From Tetracentron sinense (taxonomy: Eukaryota > Streptophyta > Magnoliopsida > Trochodendrales > Trochodendraceae): a DNA stretch of 64,000 nucleotides. Of the stretch, positions 53,115 through 64,000 are shown in pieces (positions within the stretch are counted from its first letter, which is position 1; the number at the start of each line of letters is the position of its first letter). The notes below the pieces were generated by a model. That model did no database searches, had not been told where the DNA came from, and saw only the letters and a list, made by a program, of their open reading frames with translations. The position numbers and the translations under genes were made by a program. The stretch is from contig CM026560.1 in assembly GCA_015143295.1 (NCBI GenBank), positions 4,466,501 to 4,530,500 on the forward strand, read 5' to 3'.

Positions 53115-55840
53115 GGAAACCATGAGGTTGGAATACCTTTGGCAAAATTGGAAGATGGCTTAAAGAAGGTGATCAGAACACAGTTTCAGTTTTTTCATAG
53201 GATGACAAATTTTTATCGGATAGGCAATTTTAATTCCAAGGTAAGGGTAGATGGGGATTGGTGGGAGGGGCCTGCAGAGGTTGCAGACAGTATGGTCTCC
53301 TTCTATCAGGACCTGTATAGGGAGAAGGAACATTGACACCCACATTTAGATGACCTTCCTTTTGAGTGTTTGCCCGGGGACTAGAGGGATTCTTTGGAGG
53401 TTTCTTTTGAGGAGTTCAGAATATCGTTGGGAATAAGGCTCTGGGGCCCGGATGGGTTTACAATCGAATTCTACCGATCATGTTGGGAGATTGTAGGTAA
53501 GGATTTCCTTGTGGTAATGAGTGAGTTGTACAAGTGTGGGTGCTTTGATAGAGTGATTAATAGAACATTTGTAGTATTGATTCCAAAATAGAAAGGAGCA
53601 GTAGATATTAAATATTTTCAGTCGATTAGTGTTTACAAAATCCTCTCAAAAGGTCTAGCAATTCTTTTCAGGAGAGTGATAGGGTACATTATATCCCCCC
53701 AACAGGGAGCATTTGTGGGGCGTATACAGATTCTGGATGGTATACTTATCGCCAATGAATGTAATGATGACAGACTTACATCTAAGGTTCAAGCATATTG
53801 TGTAAGGTGGATATAGAGAAAGCCTATGATCGCGTTAATTGAGAATTTTTGGGGGGTATGTCATGAATTAATGTGTTTTGGTCTTAAGTGGTGTCAGTAG
53901 ATGCAATTGTGCATCTCATCTGTTACTTTCTCCATTCTCATTAATGGTAGCCCAGTTGACTACTTCCAAAGCTCTAGGAGGTTTGAGGCAAGGGCTCTTT
54001 CCCCTTTATGTTCATCATTGTCTCGGAAGCGTTGAGCGGGATGTTATCTTGTGTCGATGGTTCGGTCTTCGAAGGTTTTTCTCATAGGTAGAGACTGTCT
54101 GCGGATATCCCACCTCCAGTTTGTGGATGACACCCTCATCTTTTGCAGAGCATCTCGTCAGGACGTAGTTTTACTTAGGAGTCTCCTCTAGTGTTTTGAA
54201 GCAGTTTCAGGCTTGCGAGTTAACATGTCAAAATTTGAAATAATAAGGGTTGGGGAGGTCTCGAAGTTATTTTCTCTTGCAGAGTGCCTTGGTTGTAGGA
54301 TGGGGTATCTCCCCTCGGTGTACTTAGGCATGCCTCTGGGAGCCAGTTTCAAATCTAAGGTAGTATGGACTCCGGTATTAAAAAGGTTCACTAAGCGATT
54401 ATTAGGGTGGCGATCATCTTTCTTATCCAAAGGATGGAAGTTAACCCTGATACAGAGCACACTGAGCAGTATGCTCACCTATTTTATGTCTACTCTCATC
54501 ATACCTCGCTTGGTTGCAGCATCCTTAGAACGTATGCATAGGGAGTTCCTTTGGCATTCGAAAGAAGGTCAGTTCAAATATTATCTTATTGATTGGGCTA
54601 GAATTTTCAGTCTAAGAGTGAGGGTGGTTTCAATCTCAAACCCCTGTCAATTGTAAACAAGGCCCTCTTGGGGAAATGAGTTTGGATGTTTGGGGAGGAA
54701 AGAGAGTCTTTGGCGTTCTGTGATTGTGGCAAGATATAAGGAGCAATCATGTTAGGTTCCAAATGAAGTTAAGGGGTCCCACGGGGTGGGGATGTGGAAG
54801 GAGATCATGTCAGCTATCCATTTTGTTGTCCCATATTTTGTGTACAAGGTGGGTGAGGGGTCAGAAGTCAGGTTTTGGAAGGATGTGTGGTGTGGTGCCT
54901 CTAGCTTGCAGGAAGATTTTGGCTCCACATTCCATATAGTCATTGATAGAAACGCTTCAGTAGGGGATTACATGGGTAGGGGGAGTGATGGGGCTATCAT
55001 GGAGCCCTAAGTTGAGGAAAGGGTTAAATGATTGGGAAATAGTTGAGTTTAGTAGTCTTTTACAATGTCTGGGGTCACTCCTTTCGGTGTCTCAGGCAAA
55101 GATTGCATATTATGATCTAGAGGTAACAATAGTCTTTTTTCAGTGAGATCTCTAGTTCAGTTGCTTCGGATTGATCCATCCGTCTCCTTTCCTCATAAGG
55201 TTGTGTGGAATCTAGACATTCCGTATAAAGTATCTTTCTTCCTATGGAATGTGGTTTTGAATACAATTCTCACATGTGATCACTTGAATAGTAGAGGGTT
55301 GAGGATGACTAATCGTTGTTTTAATTGTCATCAAGCGAAAGAGTCAGTAGATCGCCTTCTCTTGCACTGTCCTATTGCATGTGAGATTTGGAGAACTTTC
55401 TCTCTGAATCGGGGTCTTTCCCTTTTCCTTTCATAACTTCTTATTTTGCTGGTATTTGGTAAGTGAGGATGATTCTAGGAAAGTTATCTGGCAGGTCTTG
55501 TTGGGAGCTATATCTTGGTCTATATAGAAAGAGCAGAACAAGAGACTTTTCAAGAACTCTCACTCATCCACCTATACTATCTGGTCTAAAATCCGTTCGT
55601 TGGTTTTAGAGTGGTGTTCTTCTAGATCGGGAGGGGAGGATCAAGGTATCCTCTTAGTCTATTTACCATCGTAGTCGTGGGTCCTCTATTAGGGGCCACC
55701 AGGTTTTGGTTTATTTTTTCTTGTTTCTTGCTTTTTTGGTTCCGATCTTGTGAACTATTGTAAGCCTTATGCCTAAGTAGCTTTGGTTCTCTTGCCTGAT
55801 TATCTATCAAAACAAATATAGTATTTCTTTTCTTTATAAA
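53115..55840 (+). mobile_element. Decayed L1-type LINE, 5' truncated
   Basis: Plus-strand pieces in several frames give QFQFFHRMTNFYRIGNFNSK and DGFTIEFYRSCWEIVGKDF (the RT entry region). SPQQGAFVGRIQILDGILIA and QFVDDTLIFCRASRQDV (FVDD catalytic box) follow. Next come YLGMPLGASFKSKVVW and LLGWRSSFLSKGWKLTLIQS, and finally the zinc-finger-like NRCFNCHQAKESVDRLLLHC (zf-RVT). This is the order of plant L1 ORF2. The endonuclease and ORF1 are missing. The 3' end is an A-rich TTTATAAAAAAAATTTTT near 55825-55845. Many stops make it a pseudogene. It lies about 600 bp past the host gene. Confidence 0.85.
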
Positions 55841-55845
55841 AAAAA

Positions 55846-57550
55846 TTTTTAGACAAATATATATGTTACTTTACCAAAGTTATTTATATAACTAAAGGTT
55901 TGTAATAATATCATAATGTCATAATGTGTATTAAGAAGCTAAGAGACTTGCATTTTCGGCATTGAAAGATGGTAGGTCTAATTGATTGTATTTGAACCAC
56001 ATATGATAGTGAACTTGAGATCTAGAGTCAATTTCCAGTAAGTTCTACAGTGTCAAACAAATAATAGAAATTTACAACATAGACTTTCTAATGTCTGCAA
56101 CATTTTTCGATATTTTTTGACCTGGACTATTCAATCCATAGAGGTAACCAGTTCAATTGCACGGGTTGATCTGGTTGAGTTGCAACTAGTTTGTAGTTAT
56201 CAAACCTTTGTCTATGACTCTTGAAGCTCTGTTGGTAAATGTACAAGGAAATGGGACGGTTTCTTCAGCTAAATCTTTACGATATTACGATCAGCAGTGT
56301 GCTATGAAGCAGGATCTCGACAATTAGGAAACACCATATTTCTTGAATGAGTGTAACTAAGATGAGGATAATGTGATGAACGAATGAAGAAGATTTAAGA
56401 ATATGAAATCAGAAATGAGTGCATTGAAGACAGCAAATTGATATGATTTGAGCAAATTTAACGAAAGACCAATGATGACATTAGTGAGAAGTGAGTTGAA
56501 GGGTCTATAAGAAAAATTTGCAGCCCAAAAATGTCGTCCATGGAATAAGTAAGAAAAGATTTCATAATATAACCTCTAACTAAAGACCTGACGTCATATA
56601 GTTCGGTTAAGACACCAATGATTAACAAGTTAATAAGGCTATCCTATCCTACTAATGCATTTAAGAATATGAATAACTATGTTCTATAATTATTATTTTA
56701 GATTTCACTTTATTAGTAAGTTGAGATCAATTACACCACCTAAAACTATAACTCAAAGTACCACAGCAAAAAAATTAAAAAAAGCATATGCATGTAGATG
56801 GTGGAACCGTACGTGGAAGGCTACAATAATTATTGGGCTTTTTGTGAAAAAAAACCCAATGATTTCAGCTATTTGTAAATACACCCTTGTGTTTTCAAAT
56901 TTTGCATCATGCCCCACTAACTTTTAAAACTTTTGAAAATCCACCCTTCCACAAAAACAAGTTAACGGATTTAAATTTTGTTATTTTAGGAAATGAAATT
57001 TTTAACCCATTTTTAATGGGTTGGCTGGAATGCACACCTCTAGGGGTCACCACATGTCCCCATTTTTCACCCTTTAACTGGGGTTAAGCTTAATTGACGT
57101 AAGGTTAATACTTTTAATTTTTTTTTTTAAAATAAAGGTTAGATGGATGAATCATAAGGGTGAGAGATCCTAGCAGGTAGGCAAGCGGTGGATGAGTTTG
57201 CACTGATGTGAGCTAGCCAGTAATAATTGAATGCAACTATCGTTTTGTATAGTTACAATGATTAATCATCTCCCCCTAAAGAAAAATAGTTAGAATGATG
57301 TTATTGTGGTTCTGGTTTTGTTTTCATCCAAACACAATTCTATTGTTTCTATTCACCGGAATAGAGTATGGCTGTAGACTACATCCAAACGGGCTCTAAA
57401 GAACAGAGTCATTCCAAAAAATTCACACGGTTCCAGGGAACAGAATCGTTTCTGATCCGGAACGATGCCAAACGGCTCCCTAGGTTCTCAACCCTATGGT
57501 TGAATCTCATTAACCCTTAAATGATTATTTAATATTTATGGAGGCGGTTT
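55846..57550. other. No recognised gene
   Basis: The sequence is AT-rich. A possible non-autonomous DNA element lies around 57290-57480, where TCATCCAAACACAATTC, CATCCAAACGGGC and GCCAAACGGCTCCC recall hAT-type termini. I could not define ends or a target duplication. Confidence 0.35.
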
Positions 57551-57919
57551 ATGAGACCTATAATTAAGCTTAGGAGATGCCGTGATAGATCCGTTATATC
57601 CGGAGCAGATGCACAACAAGTGTTAGGAGAACGCGATGATTGGCCCAAAAGTAAAATATGTAGCGATCTGGAACCTCTCGAACAGCGGCTGGATATGGAA
57701 CTGAATCCACACACACCTGGAGGATCTGTCTTTTCCTTTGCAACCTGGTCCACGTGCTGTGTCCAGCGCCGTACAAAGCCATCCCTAGAGGCATTCCCCT
57801 TTTTGAGACACGATTATCTTAACCGTCTGCCTCTTGCGCCAGTGGTGGTGTGTGGCCTCTCTATTGAGGGAGGTCTGGGGATCCAATTCCCCTGGGTGAT
57901 GAGTCCGCAAGAGCTCTAA
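57551..57919 (+). other. Unassigned 122-residue open frame
   Basis: The frame starts ATG and ends TAA. The product begins MRPIIKLRRCRDRSVISGAD, has SDLEPLEQRLDMELNPHTPG and ends VVCGLSIEGGLGIQFPWVMS. No family is recognised, and no TATA box or intron signals were seen nearby. The stretch is richer in GC than its surroundings and the opposite strand is also partly open. That pattern would fit an insertion of organellar or other foreign DNA as well as a small gene. Function unknown. Confidence 0.3.
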
Positions 57920-58425
57920 TTCCCAAACTAACCACTAACCCTACTAACATATATAGGTAAATGATATCCGAAGCAAAAAATTATCTTGTAGCCTACAAAT
58001 TTCACGTAAATTTTTTCGCATCGGTCACATGTTCCACATCCAAAAGGGCACAAATTATGTATATATTTAAACACAAACAATTCATGTTTAAACACAACTC
58101 TTTAATAGTGCTTCATCCAATTATCCTAAATTTTTACATAATCGATAATCATAAAATAAATATTATTATCATCACATGATTAATAATATATAATCACTAT
58201 AATATTCACAACGGGTTTCCTAAATCATAAACTCTTATTTAATTACACCACTTTGAATTAAATAAAATCCTACAACTATTTCAAATCATTCTTCTTGCCT
58301 TAGATCATCATTCTTCTTTGTCGCAAATACTCCACTAAAAAATCAGCAACTCTATAACTAAGATTACATATTTTATAAAATAAGAAACTTGGAGAATGCA
58401 AAATTAATGAAATTTCCCTGGTTAT

Positions 58426-59618
58426 GAATCCAAAAGACCTGGAGGGGGGGGGGGGGGGGGGGGGGGGGGTGAATAGGTCTCCTAGGGTCCATCTACCCAA
58501 ATTTTAATTTTGACAATTAAAGTGCAAAATTATAAAGGAGACAGTCACACAAAGTCAAGACACACGATATTTTACATAAAAAATCTCACAAGAAAAATCA
58601 CGGGACCCCATCCAGCAAATAGCAATCACTAAGAGAATGATCAAAAAGTACAAACTTGAACCTCACCTATAACTGGACTCAACGCATCGAGACCAAGGCT
58701 AATCAATGGATGCACAACCACGAACCCGCAAGTTTGACCATCCACTGTAGTAGCTCCTGGCTCCTCACCGACCGGGCTCTCTCTTCAGCAACGCTTTAAC
58801 AACAACCACGAAGCCGCATATTCGATCTCCATTGCAGTGGCTCTGGGTTTTACATCGGCTGAGTGTCTTTGACAAAGAAGGGTTACCAAGTGAAGTACTT
58901 GGAACTCCACTAATAACTAGAGGGATTCCTCAATGAGGAAAAATCATGGCAAGGAAAATAATGAAGTTCTACTACACTTGCATGCCCTAGTTGGAATGGT
59001 AGGATTTATCTCGGTTGGACATTCACCAAAGATGAGTGAATTCCGAGAGTACATTTTCAAAAGATGTGTTCTGTAAGATCAAACTATATTCTTGAACCCT
59101 TATATTGTGTTTAGGGATCTTAGTATTTATAGGGATCCCCAAATAATCTCGAAATTGGAAGATAGCACCTTCTAAATTTAAATATGTGCAATTCTCCCTC
59201 GTGCCAGCCTATTCTCTCTACATCAATCTAATGGTGTAGAGGGACCTCATCGAAAGGAGGAGGATGAGCACTCCTTTCCTTTTTGTATAGCTTAATGGTC
59301 ACTTATTGCTTTCTTTTTCATTCATAGTCCATTTATGGGAATTTTCTTTTAGGAGACTTCTTCCTTCAAGAATTTTGGCCTCTCTACAAGAAATCCAATG
59401 GTGTAGAGGGGCCCTATTCGAAAAGGGGAGATGTCCTTCATTTCCCTTTGTACATTATCTTTCCATTTCCTTTTAGGGTATAGCAATAGTCGAGACGCCT
59501 TTATTTTCCGCACTTATGTATTTTCGGACACAAAGCAATGTTTGTTTGAATGAAGCTCATTCCATTTGAACAAACATGATTCATTTGAATGAAATTGATT
59601 CTCTACAGTTACAGAATC
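58426..59618. repeat. Copia-type LTR segment with 26-G run; possible solo LTR
   Basis: The segment starts near a run of 26 G (58444-58469) followed by TGAATAGGTCTCCTAGGGTC, like CTAGAGGGG...GAATAGGGTC at the end of the copia B LTR. A 5-bp repeat GAATC occurs at 58426-58430 and 59614-59618, and the right end reads GTTACA. The left end (CAAAAGACC) lacks the expected TG, so these boundaries are tentative. No coding sequence was found. Confidence 0.4.
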
Positions 59619-60534
59619 TGTAGAGACCCGGAAGTTATTTCATGTTATTAACTTGCTTAATAGGGCTATCATAATCAATGATATGTCCTTATAAGTAGTT
59701 AAGAGTAACTAAATGGTGTGGGGTGTTTAAAATGCTTAAAAGAATGAAAAATTGGGAAAAACAGAGCCACGGTCGATCGCACTGTATGAGCGATTGATCA
59801 CCCTGAACCTGGAAACTGGGCAGGCCACTGTGTCATGGGCGATCGATCCCACTGAATGCGGCGATCGATCACACTGCATGGATACGATCGATCACGCTAT
59901 ATAGGCGATCGTTCGCAGAACGCGCTCAAGATTTTTAAAAAAGTTACGGAAATTAGGGTTTTTAACCCCTAGACTATAAATAGTGCTTCTAACTCAAGGG
60001 TTTGAGGGTTTTCAAGTTTCTAAACCTAATTTGGGAGAGAAATAAGGGGAAACTTAGGGTTCTAAGTGGGATTTTGCTAGGGGAAGAAGGATTTGACTTG
60101 AAGGAGAGAGATTGAGCTTGGAGATCTCTCTAAGGAAGGTTCTTGAGCTTTTTGATTGAAGGGAAAAGCTCTTGGAAGGTAAATATGACTTCTTCACTAT
60201 CAATGTCATGATTTATTAATGTTTTAAGTCTTAGAACTAAGATCCTATGTTAGAATAAGGTTAAATACGATTTATTGTAGAAATGCTTCTCCATTTGTGT
60301 TTTTGTTCATGATTAAAGTGAAGGTATTTGATTAAATGCAGAGGAAATGAATGATTGAAGTTGTGTATTGGAAATAGGAGGATGGGATGTATGTTTGGGT
60401 TTGAATGGAGAATGGGTTGTATTATGGATCTTTGGGATTAATTAGTGTGGTATTTAATTGGTTAGAATGATGTGTTGCCTTGATGTGAAATGATGGTGTG
60501 AGCACGGATTTCATGGTACCCACATGATAGATGT
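59619..60534 (+). repeat. Truncated gypsy-type LTR
   Basis: It begins TGTAGAGACCCGGAAG and has a CGATCGATC palindrome cluster (59772-59925). A TATAAATA box follows (59974-59981), then purine-rich leader sequence (GGGAGAGAAATAAGGGG). This is the same layout as the solo LTR at 1017-3268. It fades into Tat-like sequence at about 60535 and lacks the usual hairpin block and CA end. Confidence 0.5.
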
Positions 60535-61565
60535 GTTTGTGTGTTGAGAGTCGTCACATATTAATTTTGAGGGATAAGTCCCGGATATGGATAAGGTCTT
60601 ATGGTCTACATGAGATTCTAGGTAAGAGGTTCTGTTAAGTCCCAGGGAAGGTATTAGGCACCGCGGGACCCCCATTTTGCAATGATTACCTACTCCCTAG
60701 GTATAAGTCAAATTAAAATCAAATTGTATTCAAATGCCTAAGTATTTAGAGTATACTAACCCAAGAAAGAAAAAGTCCTAACTAGGGTTAAACTCGGGTT
60801 GGGTTGCCTAGGTACTCACAAGAGGTGAGATCAGACCGAGTATAGTTCTGGCACATGAGCCCGTGCCAAGGCTAGGGGAGTGGGTGTGTGCATCGGAGTG
60901 GCTAGGGATCTAGCCTGGGGGCTGGGGTTGGTTGACCGGGTTGGTCAAGTGCATGGTTTAGAAGGTTTGGGCCCGGAGGCCAAAGGTTAGTCCGGTAGAC
61001 TAAGGATTAGGCTCGGAAGGCCAAGGGTTAGTCTGATAGACTAGGATTAGGCCCTGTAGGCCAAGGATTAGTCCGGTAGACTAAAAGATGCTTAACCAAA
61101 GTTAAGGGGAGAGTTAACCATGGTTAGGATTACTAATCATGGTTAAAGGGAGAGTTAACCATGGTTAGGATTGTTAAACCGGGTTTATGGGTCCAAGGTC
61201 AGATTTTTGGTCTCTTTGTATTTTTCAGATTTTTTGGGATTTTTCTAAGTTTTTCACGGTTAAAAAATGTCTTAACCATGGTTAAAACTTAACCAGGGTT
61301 GAGTAAGCCCCAGTTAAAGGGTCTGGTCAGGTATGGGGTGGGCCCAAGCAGTATGGCAGGACCTAGAATGACCTCCTAGCTAATCTGGGCCCTGTGTAAG
61401 GCCATTGTTTGTGAAAATATTAGAAATGACGGTAAATACAGTACCGCTAATTCCATTTCTTTACAGAATGGAATTGGCGGTAGAAATACTACTGCCATTA
61501 ACACTATTTTTCAGAACAGTGGCTTTGCAGCCATGGTTGAGATTTAGAGTGATGCCCCAGGGATC
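60535..61565 (+). repeat. Tat-like leader or LTR sequence, right copy
   Basis: It contains GAGAGTCGTCACATATTAAT, AAGTCCCAGGGAAGGTATTA and GGCACCGCGGGACC, which resemble the 5' leader of Tat/Ogre elements. GGTAGACTAAGG repeats, TTAACCATGGTTA palindromes and two GGCGGTA hairpins follow (61423-61454 and 61468-61501). The second half is homologous to 430-1016. No protein is encoded. Confidence 0.5.
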
Positions 61566-61877
61566 TTGTAGCACCCCAGATTTTTTGTCATATATCAAAG
61601 CCTTAATGCTATTTTCTTAAGTTAAGAGTTGGGAATTCCGAAGTCGGAATTATTGAAAATCTGGGTTGCCGAACTCCATTTGCGGATCAGTCAATTTTGG
61701 GGACAATTGGGTCCATAAATAAAGTGGAAATTGAAAATTCTAAAACACCAGAAATGTTCCTCTTCGAAAGACGAATCCAACGCAAGTTGAATCGTCAAAA
61801 TCCGATAAACGAGTCAAGTGTTATGGCCGAAATACCAAAGTGGGGAAAAATGAGAGAAAACAACAAAACCTGGGGAG

Positions 61878-62115
61878 TGCGATCGATCGCAAGTTAGGTG
61901 CGATCAATCGCATGCAGGTGAAATTGATTCCAAACATTCTAGACCATATGCGATGGATGGGATGCCAGGTGCGATAGATCGTAGGGATCTGCGATCGATC
62001 GCAAGAGTGTGCGATCGATCGCATGCAGGGGAAAATCAGACCAAAGTGTTCGGGTTCATGTGCGACAGATCGCATCCATGTGCGATCGATCGCAGTTAAG
62101 TGTGCAATCGATCGC
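61878..62115 (+). promoter_or_regulatory. GCGATCGATCGC palindrome cluster in U3
   Basis: At least six GCGATCGATCGC-type sites or close variants occur in 240 bp, directly after the shared U3 block. TATA-like sequence downstream (TTAAGTGGG near 62160) is decayed. The layout is the same as at 1230-1455 and 59772-59925. Confidence 0.5.
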
Positions 62116-63224
62116 ATGCGGTAGCTGATGCTGAATTTGAGGGTTTTAAAACCTTGGCTCTTAAGTGGGATCCCATTTTGGGGATTTCTAACCTAAGGAG
62201 AGAAAGAGGGGAGAAAGAGGAGAAGAGGAATTTGGGAAAGATCTCCAAAGAGGGTCTTGATTGGAGATCAAGGGAAGTTCAAGTTTGAAGTTTTTCAAGC
62301 AAGGATCTTCCCCAAAGCAACTAGAGTTCCTCAAACCCAAGAGGGGTTCTTCTTCAAAGTTGAGACTTCAAATCAAGGGTTTTCTTCATTCGAGTGAAGG
62401 TCGGAACCCTATGCTACCCTCCTAGTTCATACTCTTCTTCTTTTTCTTAGTTTTTTTTCCCAAATTCTAAACATGATAATGTAATGGGGTGCATGGATGA
62501 AGATGGATGGTTGTGTAGATGTGTATGGGCGATGGATGCCGTGTGTATATGTTGTGATGAACGAAATGAGAAGGGCATTGTATTAATAATGAACACACAT
62601 GTATGTTGTGAGCATTAACCCACCTAGAAACGCAAGACTTAGGTATTAACCATAATGCACACACCAAGTGTTAGTTGAAATGCCACAATGAAGAAAATGA
62701 TAATTGTTCTTAGAAAATACATGTGTGAACTTCTTTACTTCCTAGAATGGCATGTTGATAGGTTTAATGCTTATTAATTGATTTAATTATTGATCAAATG
62801 TAAATGTTTTCTATACCATTGTCATTCTTAATTGTACACGAAACCACAAGCACGACATGTAGTCCATGAGTAGGGTTTTTCAAGCATGAAACACCGTGTT
62901 TTGTTTTCAAGAAAATCAATTACAAAAATCTCAATTCACGACCACCATGACAAGGCCAAACGTAAGGGTTGGTATGAGAGGCAGGGCATATCTTAAGATA
63001 TGTTTTGCCTCGCATTTGACAAGAACAAGAAACCGCAAAGCAAGACTCCATGCATGCATGTTTACTCTAAATGCATTTTCGCTAAAGAGGGGTTTCCCCT
63101 CCCTCACAAGTTGTATCTCATTTAAAGTGAGGGGGTTCTACACCACCCTCCCTCACAAGTGCATCTCATTAGAAGAGGGGTCTCCCCTTCCTCACAAGTA
63201 GCATGAGCATATTTAAATTCCAAG

Positions 63225-63325
63225 CAAGACATGACACGACAAGACAAGCAAGACATGATATGACACGACAAGCAAGACATGGCATGACATGACAAGACGA
63301 ACAAGACAGAACATGACAAGACAAG
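63225..63325. repeat. GACAA/GACAT simple repeat
   Basis: Irregular repetition of GACAAGACAAGCAAGACATGA-like units over about 100 bp inside the LTR. It produces a spurious Ser/Cys-rich frame on the minus strand. Confidence 0.7.
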
Positions 63326-64000
63326 TTTTCAAGCACGAAAAGAGTATTTTCAAGTCAAGTCAAGCACAAGAAGATTTCAAGAGTTTTTCGGATTTGATGT
63401 GATCCAAGCATGATATATAAACTGCTTACTTTCCTGCTATGATATGAACTGCTTCCGCTTTATTTCCATTATTGTTATGCTATGACTGTTGGATAGTATT
63501 TGGTACCCACTGAGTATTCCATGCTCAGCCGTACGTCTTATGTCGCAGGTGCTAATGGAGCGGCTGCTCCTTTCGACATATGTGCTCCCGGTCCATGGGA
63601 GGAAGATGAGTATTTCAAGGAGGTCCCTGCTGAGGAGCCTCAGGCTAAGGGCCATTATTAGGTGGTCGATTCTAAGTGAGTGTGGGTGAGCAAGAGAGAT
63701 CATTTACCCATGTATTTTGGTGGGCATGTCCACACATTCTTTTTGTTAATTTCACTTTTGTACAAAACTTGGATCATATATATACACATAGAGGCTTTGG
63801 TTAGACTTCCGTTGTGTGATGTTAGTCATGTTTCCGCTATTGTGTCCTCTTTTGTATATGCTCCGAGGTTTTGCAGGATGGTTTGCCAAGCATGTCATGT
63901 AGGTCATGATAAGTCGTCCAAGATTCATTCTAACTCCTAGGGTGGGTTTTGGGTCGTGACAGATCCTGGGCTCATGAGGGTGTTCAGGAGACTTGTAGCA

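Larger units (their letters stand above)
61561..63966 (+). mobile_element. Solo LTR of Tekay-like gypsy family, second copy
   Basis: The LTR runs from TGTAGCACCCC (61566) to GGGTCGTGACA (63961), 2,396 bp. The flanks are GATCT (61561-61565) and GATCC (63962-63966), a target duplication with one change. It contains the U3 block shared with element C and copia B (about 61694-61845), a CGATCGATCG cluster (61878-62115) and the hairpin/GCAGGT block (63510-63557). GACAA/GACAT simple repeats lie at 63225-63325. It is related to, but clearly diverged from, the solo LTR at 1017-3268. Confidence 0.75.

Overview
This is nuclear DNA from a flowering plant with a large, repeat-rich genome. The signs are GT-AG introns, Ty1/copia and Ty3/gypsy retrotransposons with initiator-Met tRNA primer sites, and LINE, hAT and foldback elements. 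There is no bacterial-style gene organisation. The species cannot be told from the sequence.

One host gene is present, on the plus strand. It is the 3' part of a giant double-helicase gene of the plant family usually annotated as TPR and ankyrin repeat-containing protein 1-like (TRANK1-like). Ten exons (12210-14292 and 45089-52493) join with matching phases into one open frame of about 2,109 codons. They encode the C-terminal part of a SEN1/UPF1-like helicase, then a complete UvrD-type helicase core, a TPR-like helical region, a long C-terminal region and an acidic, serine-rich repeat tail. Exons upstream of 12210 are not in the window. Exons 4 and 5, which carry the Walker A and Walker B motifs of the second helicase, are separated by a 30.8-kb intron filled with transposable elements.

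That intron holds a dated stack of insertions. A decayed copia element (A, minus strand) was hit by a gag-only copia element (B, 18414-32829, target duplication GATTA). B was hit in its gag gene by a complete Tekay-like chromovirus (C, 21914-30739, target duplication CCTCT). The 5' LTR of A was hit separately by a solo LTR (E, 33502-35692, target duplication AATAG). Two further copia relics (36005-38887 and 40546-41995) and an RTE-type LINE tail (44030-44345) complete the intron.

The first 12 kb is layered LTR material. It holds a gypsy solo LTR (1017-3268, target duplication CTTAA), two adjacent Tat-like LTR copies with a 558-bp hAT-like element inside one of them, the Tat 3' untranslated region with an 85-bp minisatellite, a Tat integrase relic, a 162-bp foldback element and copia scraps. 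Downstream of the gene lie a decayed L1-type LINE (about 53115-55840), an unassigned 123-codon frame, and more copia, Tat and gypsy LTRs. The last of these is a second solo LTR related to the first (61566-63961).

The most interesting patterns are regulatory and structural. A block of about 150 bp in the upstream part of the LTR is shared by copia-type and gypsy-type elements, next to clusters of perfect palindromes ahead of the TATA box. A family of about 13 short hairpins built on AATGGCGGTA recurs through the Tat-like repeats. A small hairpin followed by a splice-donor-like GCAGGT is conserved in the gypsy LTRs. I saw no operon, CRISPR array or wholly new gene system.
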